Below are positions 1 to 4,697 of a DNA stretch of 5,859 nt, piece by piece. The DNA comes from a candidate division TA06 bacterium. GTDB taxonomy: Bacteria > Hydrothermota > DG-26 > E44-bin18 > JADFOU01. The stretch spans positions 1 to 5,859 of the forward strand of contig JADFOU010000141.1 of NCBI GenBank assembly GCA_022562655.1, written 5' to 3'. Positions within the stretch are counted from its first letter, which is position 1. Every line of letters begins with the position of its first letter. The translations under genes and the position numbers were made by a program. A model generated the notes under the pieces. That model worked only from the letters and a program-made list of their open reading frames with translations. It did no database searches and was not told the DNA's origin.

Positions 1-427
1 CGAATCCTTTGGCGCCATAGCCCAATTCGGGAGGGACAATCAATTTCCGCTTTCCTCCCACGATCATTGTGGAAATCCCCTCATCCCAACCCTGGATGAC
101 CTGCCCAAACCCCAGGACAAACTCATAAGGATCGCCTCGGTCTACTGAACTGTCGAATTTCGTTCCGTTCTCCAGCCAGCCCGTATAGTGAACCACAACA
201 GTCTCACCGGGTTTAGGGGCTGACCCAGTCCCTTGCACGAGATCCACATACTGGAGACCTGAAGAGGTTATTACAGTCTTCTCTTCTGAGGGTGTCGTCA
301 TGGCCTTTTCCTCTATTAGAGAGGGTCTCACGGTTTCTTCTTCAGAGAAAGCCTTCTCCTCTTCAACTTTACATCCGAGGAGAGCCAAAAGAAGAATTCC
401 TGGCAGGAGTTTCAAAAATAGAGTCAC
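1..427 (-). CDS. FKBP-type peptidyl-prolyl cis-trans isomerase lipoprotein, partial (C-terminus outside window)
   Basis: This gene encodes a proline isomerase of the FKBP family, probably a folding helper anchored by lipid on the periplasmic side of a membrane. The 142 residues present begin with a short lipoprotein signal (one Lys, a Leu-rich core) ending in the lipobox LLGC, so Cys19 would be lipidated. An acidic, low-complexity linker follows (about 20-55), then the FKBP domain from about residue 57. The domain shows VVVHYTGWLENGTKFDSS, the GQVIQGWDEG segment and VGGKRKLIVPPELGYG, which are hallmark active-site and core segments. The reading frame runs off the left edge, so perhaps 20-30 residues are missing. 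The GTG start at 425-427 is chosen because AAAGGAGG lies five bases upstream and it gives a signal peptide of normal length. An in-frame ATG at 467-469 would add 14 residues but lies inside the predicted promoter. The gene is divergent from pyrD. The family call is firm; the cell location is inferred from the lipobox. Confidence 0.93.
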   Translation of the reverse strand, partial: MTLFLKLLPGILLLALLGCKVEEEKAFSEEETVRPSLIEEKAMTTPSEEKTVITSSGLQYVDLVQGTGSAPKPGETVVVHYTGWLENGTKFDSSVDRGDPYEFVLGFGQVIQGWDEGISTMIVGGKRKLIVPPELGYGAKGF

Positions 428-432
428 CTCAA

Positions 433-440
433 CCTCCTTT
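433..440 (-). promoter_or_regulatory. Ribosome binding site that decides the FKBP gene start
   Basis: On the minus strand this reads AAAGGAGG, a near-perfect Shine-Dalgarno sequence five bases before the GTG at 427. It is the only strong ribosome binding site beside any gene start in this window. It favours this GTG over the in-frame ATG at 467-469, which has only a weaker GGGAG ahead of it. Confidence 0.75.
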
Positions 441-459
441 GTGATTGCAAGTCTTCTTA

Positions 460-488
460 ATTTTACCATGATGATCTCCCTATTGCAA
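460..488 (-). promoter_or_regulatory. Predicted sigma-70-type promoter of the FKBP gene
   Basis: On the minus strand, TTGCAA (483-488) and TAAAAT (460-465) are separated by 17 bases. Transcription would begin near 453, giving a leader of about 26 bases that includes the Shine-Dalgarno sequence. The match is moderate (four of six at -35, five of six at -10). It is placed back to back with the pyrD promoter, whose -35 box begins 34 bases away. Confidence 0.5.
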
Positions 489-521
489 GGACAAAATGAA
501 CTACCGGATTGGATTTTCGGT

Positions 522-550
522 TTGACAGAAAAGCAAGTGGAGTGTATACT
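522..550 (+). promoter_or_regulatory. Predicted sigma-70-type promoter of pyrD
   Basis: A perfect TTGACA (522-527) and TATACT (545-550, five of six) are separated by exactly 17 bases. The expected start of transcription is near 557, only about three bases before the pyrD ATG at 560, so the message would be leaderless or nearly so. This agrees with the absence of a Shine-Dalgarno sequence at a proper distance. Confidence 0.72.
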
Positions 551-559
551 CCTTCCTGT

Positions 560-1687
560 ATGGTCTATCAATGGTTACGACCTCTCCTCTTCCTTTTTCC
601 CCCCGAATTTATTCACGAGCGAACCTTTTCCCTTCTCAAAAACCCCGTTCTCCGATTTTTTCTCTCAAAAATGTATCGATACAGCCACCCCTCCTTGAGA
701 GTCACCCTCAGCGGAATCATAGATCTCCAGGACCCCCGAGCCAAACTCAAGAGTAGGGGAATGGAGTTTGAGAACCCCATTGGTTTGGCAGCAGGGTTTG
801 ATAAGAGTGGGGAGCTGCTGGATCGTGTCCACTGTCTTGGGTTCGGTTTTACGGAGATCGGAACCGTTACTCCCCAGCCTCAGGAAGGGAACCCAAAGCC
901 ACGCCTTTTTCGACTCCGACGAGAGAGAGCCCTTCTCAATCGGATGGGGTTTAACAATGATGGGATGAGGGAAGTGAAAAAGAGACTTGCAGAGAAGTCT
1001 CAAAGGAGAATTCCCATCGGCATCAATATTGGAAAGAATCGGGAGACCCCTATAGAGGAAGCAAAGGAGGATTACCGACAGGTTTTGAGAGAACTTTTTG
1101 AATACGGGGATTACTTTGCCATCAACGTGAGCTCTCCCAACACCCCTAACCTCCGAACTCTCCAGCGGAAAGAGATACTCGGAAGCCTCCTTGGGGGGCT
1201 CAAGGAAGAAAATGAAAGACTGGCAAAAGAAATGGGGCTTCCTCCAAAACCCTTATTTGTTAAGGTTTCCCCGGACCTCTCCAGGGGGGAATTGGATGAT
1301 ATTGTTGAGGTCACCTTGAAGTATGGAATCACTGGATTAATAGCCACCAATTCTACTTCGAACCATTCCTACCAGGAGATATCGGAACGATCCCCCTTGG
1401 GGAAAGGAGGATTGACCGGTCCTCCCCTTCGGGAGAGGGCAACGGAGGTGATTCGGTATCTTTATCGCAAAGCACAGGGTAGGATGGTGATTATCGGAGT
1501 GGGAGGGTCGGCGACAGGAGAGGATGCATACGAAAAGATTCAGGCGGGGGCTTCTTTGATCCAGATCTATACGGGACTCATCTATGAAGGGCCGTCTATT
1601 GTCAAAAAGATCAATCGAGAATTAAAGAGGCTTTTGGAAAGAGATGGGTATTCAAACATCTGTGAAGCTATTGGGTCAAAAACTTAA
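560..1687 (+). CDS. pyrD: Dihydroorotate dehydrogenase (quinone), class 2
   Basis: The enzyme oxidises dihydroorotate to orotate, the fourth step of pyrimidine synthesis, using FMN and passing electrons to membrane quinone. The 375-residue product has the class 2 layout: an N-terminal membrane-associating helical extension (about 1-45), then a TIM barrel. Visible motifs are NPIGLAAGFDKSGE (72-85), EIGTVTPQPQ (99-108), LLNRMGFNN (125-133), IGINIGKN (153-160), INVSSPNTPNLRTLQ (188-202), KVSPDLS (235-241), ATNST (262-266), and the FMN-phosphate segments IIGVGG (311-316) and IQIYTG (334-339). Ser192, before Pro193, matches the class 2 catalytic base; class 1 enzymes use Cys. The frame is open upstream to an ATG at 509. 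The ATG at 560 is preferred because the protein then begins MVYQWLRPLLF and matches the E. coli PyrD N-terminus in length, and because 509-559 holds the promoter. It ends convergently with nadB. No other pyrimidine gene is visible. Confidence 0.97.
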   Translation: MVYQWLRPLLFLFPPEFIHERTFSLLKNPVLRFFLSKMYRYSHPSLRVTLSGIIDLQDPRAKLKSRGMEFENPIGLAAGFDKSGELLDRVHCLGFGFTEIGTVTPQPQEGNPKPRLFRLRRERALLNRMGFNNDGMREVKKRLAEKSQRRIPIGINIGKNRETPIEEAKEDYRQVLRELFEYGDYFAINVSSPNTPNLRTLQRKEILGSLLGGLKEENERLAKEMGLPPKPLFVKVSPDLSRGELDDIVEVTLKYGITGLIATNSTSNHSYQEISERSPLGKGGLTGPPLRERATEVIRYLYRKAQGRMVIIGVGGSATGEDAYEKIQAGASLIQIYTGLIYEGPSIVKKINRELKRLLERDGYSNICEAIGSKT

Positions 1688-1827
1688 GTTGGTCGCCGAC
1701 GCTGCCAACTCCGCCGAAGTCACCGATGCTCCAAAGCTTTGGCGACGGAGCGCGGCTGCGAAGGCCGGGCCATAGCTTTGGTCACCTATGCCCCATAGCT
1801 TCGGCGGCGGGGCGCGACGGAGCGCAG
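1688..1827. repeat. GC-rich degenerate palindromic repeat cluster after pyrD
   Basis: This tract begins directly after the pyrD stop codon and is much richer in GC than its surroundings. It contains three related 12-base palindrome-like cores: CCAAAGCTTTGG (1731-1742, perfect), CCATAGCTTTGG (1770-1781) and CCATAGCTTCGG (1793-1804). It also holds an exact direct repeat, GCGACGGAGCGC, at 1742-1753 and 1814-1825. No credible reading frame was found. It could fold as RNA at the 3' end of the pyrD message, but no T-tract follows, so I do not call it an intrinsic terminator. Confidence 0.7.
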
Positions 1828-1990
1828 TGGCAGTAGCAGTTGGCAGGGAAAAACAGTAGAAGTAAACATCAGTCGCAGTGGAAGATGGCAGAAGCAGTTA
1901 AGACAGTAGCAGTTGGCAGAAGCAGTTAAGACAGTGGCAGTAGAAGTTAACTGCAACTGCTACTGCAGACTGCTACTGCATACTGCTACT
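1824..1990. repeat. CAG-rich degenerate hexamer repeat tract with inverted halves
   Basis: This tract is built from variants of CAGTRG/CAGTTG. It is abutted on the left by the GC-rich cluster, and on the right it runs into the 3' end of nadB. From 1824 to about 1948 the plus strand reads CAGTAG-like units; from 1949 to 1990 it reads the complement, CTACTG. The tract therefore turns over at AGTTAACT (1945-1952) and can form an imperfect hairpin. The nadB stop codon (TAG, complement of 1986-1988) is part of the last unit. Together with the GC-rich cluster it fills the 298-base gap between pyrD and nadB. I see no gene in that gap. Confidence 0.85.
1886..1941 (+). repeat. 28-base tandem duplication within the CAG-rich tract
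   Basis: Two adjacent 28-base copies (1886-1913 and 1914-1941) differ at a single position (A at 1908, G at 1936). Each begins TGGCAGAAGCAGTTAAGACA. This near-identity stands out from the loosely degenerate repeat around it and suggests a recent duplication. Confidence 0.85.
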
Positions 1991-3590
1991 TCCGTGACAA
2001 AAGGGTGTTTCTTCCCCAGATACGGTCGTCTCGGTCGGGATAATCGGTATTGTAGTGGAGCCCCCGAGATTCCTTCCGAGTCAGGGAACTCTGTATAATG
2101 AGTTCAGCAATGGTCGCAATGTTCCGAAGTTCGATGAGGTCCGAGGTAGTTGCGGAAGTTTTGAGAAGTTCCTCCACTTCTTCCTGTATAGCAGAGATCT
2201 CCCGTTTTGCTCTCTCTAATCGCGGAGTAGAACGGACAATCCCCACATAGTCCCAGAGGAGACGGCGAATCTCCTCCCGTAGATGGGATAGGATGATGGC
2301 ATCCGGAAGAGGATTTGAAGATGCGGAAATTTGAAGATGTGAAAATTGAGAGATTGAATCCTGCAATCCTCCAGCCTTGTCATCTTGAATCTTCTTCTGG
2401 ATGTATTTGAGACTACTTTTGAAGGCCCGTTCGGCGAAGACCAATGCCTCCAAAAGGGAATTACTTGCCAGACGATTGGCACCGTGGACACCAGTGCAGG
2501 CAGCCTCTCCTGCAACATAGAGCCCTTCAATGGAAGTCTTTCCTTCTAAGTCGGTAAGAATCCCTCCACAAGTGTAGTGGGCGGCAGGGACAACGGGGAT
2601 GGGCTCTACAGTAATATCAATCCCATAGCCGAGACAGGCCTTATAGATGTTTGGAAATTGCTCGCGGATCCGACGAGCTGGAAGATGTGTTAGGTCTAAA
2701 TGGACATACTCATCGCCCCATTTTTTGAGTTCGGAGTCTATCGCTCTCGCCACTATATCCCTGGAGGCGAGATTCCCTTCCTCCGAGTATTTCTCCATGA
2801 AGGGGGTCCCCTTTCGAGTTCTCAAGATCCCCCCCTCTCCCCGAACCGCTTCAGAGATGAGAAGAGATCGTTCCTGGTTCTTTCGGGCGAAGAGGGAAGT
2901 GGGGTGAAACTGGACAAATTCCATATTGGCAATCTGGGCTCCTGCACGATACGCCATAGCGATCCCGTCTCCAGTGGCGATTCGAGGGTTGGTGGTATGG
3001 AGATAGACCTGTCCGATACCGCCGGTAGCAATGATTGTAACTTTAGCATAGAAAGATTCAGTCTCGCCTGTCGATGTGATGAAGATCAGTGTTCCTCCAC
3101 ATCGACTCTTCCTTTTTTCTTCTACCAAGAGGTCAATGGCTAAATAATTTTCAAAGGTAGTGATCCTTGGATTCTCCTTAACCCGGGAGATTAGGGCATT
3201 TTCAATCTCTCGGCCAGTGAGGTCCCGAGCATGGATGATCCTATTTCGGGAATGTCCCCCTTCTTGCCAGAGGTCAAAGGTGTCTCTCTCCCGTGTGAAA
3301 GTGACGCCTAAATCGACAAGTTCCCGGACAAGCCTCGGTCCTTCTTTCACCATCATTCGGACAGCTTTCTCATTGGAGAGACCGGAACCGGTATTGAGGG
3401 TATCCTGGATATGGAGGTCGAAGGTGTCATTTTTCCCAAAGACTGCGGCAATCCCTCCTTGGGCGTAGTTGGTATTGGACTCCGCCTCTTCTTTTTTCGT
3501 AATGATGGCAACTTCGCCAAACTCAGCCGCCTTGAGTGCGAAAGTGAGCCCTGCAATCCCGCTTCCAATGACTAAAAAATCGGTCTCCAT
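1986..3590 (-). CDS. nadB: L-aspartate oxidase
   Basis: NadB is an FAD enzyme that oxidises L-aspartate to iminoaspartate, which NadA turns into quinolinate for NAD synthesis. The 534-residue product is of normal family length. It shows the FAD-binding GSGIAG (9-14), TNYAQGGIAAV (40-50), EGGHSRNRIIHARDLTGREIE (from 110), QFHPTSL (227-233), SEAVRGEGGIL (246-256), HYTCGG (338-343), and GLYVAGEAACTGVHGANRLA with SNSLLEAL (356-383). The C-terminal helical domain ends in ESRGLHYNTDYP. Glu110, before GGHS, is the residue that separates aspartate oxidases from succinate dehydrogenase flavoproteins. Residues about 411-427 are encoded by a short repeat in the linker between the two halves. The frame is open upstream to 3659, but family alignment places the start at METDFLVIGSG. 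No Shine-Dalgarno precedes it; the glycosyltransferase stop is four bases upstream, suggesting coupled translation. nadA and nadC are not in the window. Confidence 0.97.
   Translation of the reverse strand: METDFLVIGSGIAGLTFALKAAEFGEVAIITKKEEAESNTNYAQGGIAAVFGKNDTFDLHIQDTLNTGSGLSNEKAVRMMVKEGPRLVRELVDLGVTFTRERDTFDLWQEGGHSRNRIIHARDLTGREIENALISRVKENPRITTFENYLAIDLLVEEKRKSRCGGTLIFITSTGETESFYAKVTIIATGGIGQVYLHTTNPRIATGDGIAMAYRAGAQIANMEFVQFHPTSLFARKNQERSLLISEAVRGEGGILRTRKGTPFMEKYSEEGNLASRDIVARAIDSELKKWGDEYVHLDLTHLPARRIREQFPNIYKACLGYGIDITVEPIPVVPAAHYTCGGILTDLEGKTSIEGLYVAGEAACTGVHGANRLASNSLLEALVFAERAFKSSLKYIQKKIQDDKAGGLQDSISQFSHLQISASSNPLPDAIILSHLREEIRRLLWDYVGIVRSTPRLERAKREISAIQEEVEELLKTSATTSDLIELRNIATIAELIIQSSLTRKESRGLHYNTDYPDRDDRIWGRNTLLSRK
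2313..2360. repeat. Short repeat inside nadB (linker region)
   Basis: ATTTGAAGATG occurs exactly at 2313-2323 and 2329-2339 (period 16), followed by a decayed third unit, AAAATTGAGAGATTGAA. The tract stays in frame and encodes roughly residues 411-427 of NadB (DSISQFSHLQISASSNP), a polar Ser-rich stretch between the conserved FAD/capping part and the C-terminal helical domain. Confidence 0.65.
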
Positions 3591-3591
3591 T

Positions 3592-3626
3592 TTTTCAGTT
3601 TTCAGTTTTACGTTTTCTGTTTTCGG
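3592..3626. repeat. Five phased 7-base units at the glycosyltransferase/nadB junction
   Basis: The plus strand reads TTTTCAG, TTTTCAG, TTTTACG, TTTTCTG, TTTTCGG, five consecutive heptamers that all begin TTTT. On the coding (minus) strand the tract supplies the last residues of the glycosyltransferase (about NRKRKTEN) and its TGA stop (3595-3597). It also occupies the place where a nadB Shine-Dalgarno sequence would be expected. A related CAGTATTCAGTCTGT-like stretch lies just upstream (about 3627-3650). Confidence 0.85.
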
Positions 3627-4557
3627 ACAGACTGAATACTGACAACAGACTTCTAACAACGATTCTAAGGATTGCCGTTACGAGGAGAAGAAAAGTAAGG
3701 ATCGGTAAGAAAAATCTATTCCTCCTGTACTTTCTGAAGAATTGAATCATGGAAAGGTGGAGGGTGAATATCTGTTTTGTCCCAATCTTTTTCGTTGAGA
3801 ATCCTTTGTGATGAATGACCTGGGCTATGGGGGAAAAAACGATCTTCCACCTCCTCGATGAATTCCTGATTCGATAGCAGAAGTCTACGTCATTGAAATA
3901 AAGTGGAAAACTTTCATCCAGGAATTGAACCTCTGAGTCAGGGTCAGGTTTGAAACCCACATCTGCAAGAGCATCTCTTCTTACCAAAAAGCAAGAAGCC
4001 ATGGGTTGATCGACTTCCCGTTCCGTCTTGTGATCAAAATAACCCATTTTCCAGCGGCTGGTTCGAGGAATGAGTTGGGGAATTCCTGTAAGCTCCCAGA
4101 GGATGTTTTGATATGTGGGGAACTCCCTGCACGAAAACTGAACTTCACCTTGAAGTGTCAAGAGTTGGGGTGCCAGAACGCCTGCGTCCCTTCTCCTCTC
4201 CAGCCAGTCCACCATCTTTTCAAGGGCATGATTCGAAAGGATCGTATCAGGATTTAATAAGAGAAGATAGCGGCCTTTTGCCATTTTCAGGCCCTGATTG
4301 GTTGCCCGGGCGAATCCGTAATTTTCAAGATTCTTTGTGACCTGAATGCTGATCGCTGATTGCTGATTGCTGATATTATTGATCTTTTCCACTGTGCTGT
4401 CTAAAGATGCGTTGTCGATTAGAAATATTTCCATTTCTTTCTGGTTCATATTTTCCTCATTCCTCAGGATGGACTTCAAACACTCTCCAATGGTCTCTTC
4501 ATTATTCCATGTGACGATGATGATAGAGAGATCCACTGACTTCAAAATTGTAACCAC
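3595..4557 (-). CDS. Family 2 glycosyltransferase (rhamnosyltransferase/WbbL-like), membrane-associated
   Basis: This GT-A fold enzyme probably adds a sugar from a nucleotide-sugar donor to a surface polysaccharide or lipid-linked glycan; donor and acceptor cannot be read from sequence. The 320-residue product starts with the donor-binding strand LSIIIVTWNNE (10-20), then LIDNAS (46-51), GFARATNQG (81-89) and LLLNPDT (99-105), whose NPD is the metal-binding DxD equivalent. QPMASCFLVRR (184-194) and YFNDVDFCYRIR (220-231) follow; the latter carries the catalytic-base region, more often written EDVD. HHKG is at 249-252. A hydrophobic segment near 283-308 could anchor the protein in the membrane. 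Residues 61-70 and the last eight or so are encoded by short repeats. The start is uncertain: GTG at 4557 lies inside a repeat; GTG at 4536 (giving VDLSIIIV) better matches usual family starts. Neither has a clear Shine-Dalgarno. The gene is probably co-transcribed with nadB. Confidence 0.92.
   Translation of the reverse strand: MVTILKSVDLSIIIVTWNNEETIGECLKSILRNEENMNQKEMEIFLIDNASLDSTVEKINNISNQQSAISIQVTKNLENYGFARATNQGLKMAKGRYLLLLNPDTILSNHALEKMVDWLERRRDAGVLAPQLLTLQGEVQFSCREFPTYQNILWELTGIPQLIPRTSRWKMGYFDHKTEREVDQPMASCFLVRRDALADVGFKPDPDSEVQFLDESFPLYFNDVDFCYRIRNSSRRWKIVFSPIAQVIHHKGFSTKKIGTKQIFTLHLSMIQFFRKYRRNRFFLPILTFLLLVTAILRIVVRSLLSVFSLSENRKRKTEN
4348..4375. repeat. Four 7-base tandem units inside the glycosyltransferase gene
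   Basis: The plus strand reads GCTGATC, GCTGATT, GCTGATT, GCTGATA. Because three heptamers equal seven codons, the tract passes through the frame and encodes NISNQQSAIS (residues 61-70). It sits in the variable loop between LIDNAS and the GFARATNQG segment, where insertion would be tolerated. Confidence 0.85.
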
Positions 4558-4697
4558 GAGATTTCACAGATTTTCACGAGATTATTCTTTGTTATATTGT
4601 ACACAAGAAAATTTTGTCAAGATCCATTGTCGTTGACTAAACCCTGATTTTTAATATGATTTTTTTCTCTGTGTTAATCTCGTGTAATCTCGTGGTT
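4552..4697. repeat. 146-base region bounded by 12-base perfect inverted repeats (mtnA end/glycosyltransferase start)
   Basis: AACCACGAGATT (4552-4563) is matched by its exact complement AATCTCGTGGTT (4686-4697). Each end continues as degenerate 10-base units: CACGAGATTT, CACAGATTTT, CACGAGATTA (4555-4584) on the left, and two TAATCTCGTG units (4675-4694) on the right. CAAAATT lies just outside both ends (4543-4549 and 4699-4705). The interval contains the mtnA stop, the predicted glycosyltransferase promoter and the outer GTG start. No transposase is present; calling it a mobile element would be inference. Confidence 0.6.
4591..4620 (-). promoter_or_regulatory. Predicted sigma-70-type promoter of the glycosyltransferase-nadB pair
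   Basis: On the minus strand, a perfect TTGACA (4615-4620) and TATAAC (4591-4596, five of six) are separated by 18 bases. Transcription would begin near 4584, giving a leader of about 27 bases to the GTG at 4557. That leader consists almost entirely of the CACGAGATT-type repeat. The promoter lies in the 79-base gap after mtnA. Confidence 0.68.

Noticed and set aside
509..559. N-terminal extension of pyrD to the upstream ATG at 509 (or GTG at 542)
   Set aside because: The stretch contains the promoter, and the ATG at 560 gives an N-terminus that matches the known class 2 start in length and hydrophobic pattern.
300..698. Plus-strand open frame of 132 codons
   Set aside because: It lies antisense to the FKBP gene, then crosses the divergent promoters and overlaps pyrD in another frame; the composition is not protein-like.
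1688..1830. Classical intrinsic terminator for pyrD
   Set aside because: Palindromic cores are present but none is followed by a run of T, so the standard terminator pattern is not met.
1824..1990. CRISPR array
   Set aside because: The units are short, degenerate and contiguous, with no unique spacers and no cas genes.
1913..2098. Plus-strand open frame in the pyrD-nadB gap
   Set aside because: Its first half is the CAG-rich repeat and its second half is antisense to nadB; it has no ribosome site and no recognisable domain.
3591..3659. N-terminal extension of nadB to 3659
   Set aside because: The extra residues (MLEVCCQYSVCPKTEN and on) are encoded by the heptamer repeat and overlap the glycosyltransferase gene; the FAD-binding N-terminus begins normally at METDFLVIGSG.
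3591..3680. Separate promoter for nadB
   Set aside because: Only poor -35/-10 pairs (for example TTGTTA with TATTCA at a short spacing) can be found; co-transcription with the glycosyltransferase gene is simpler.
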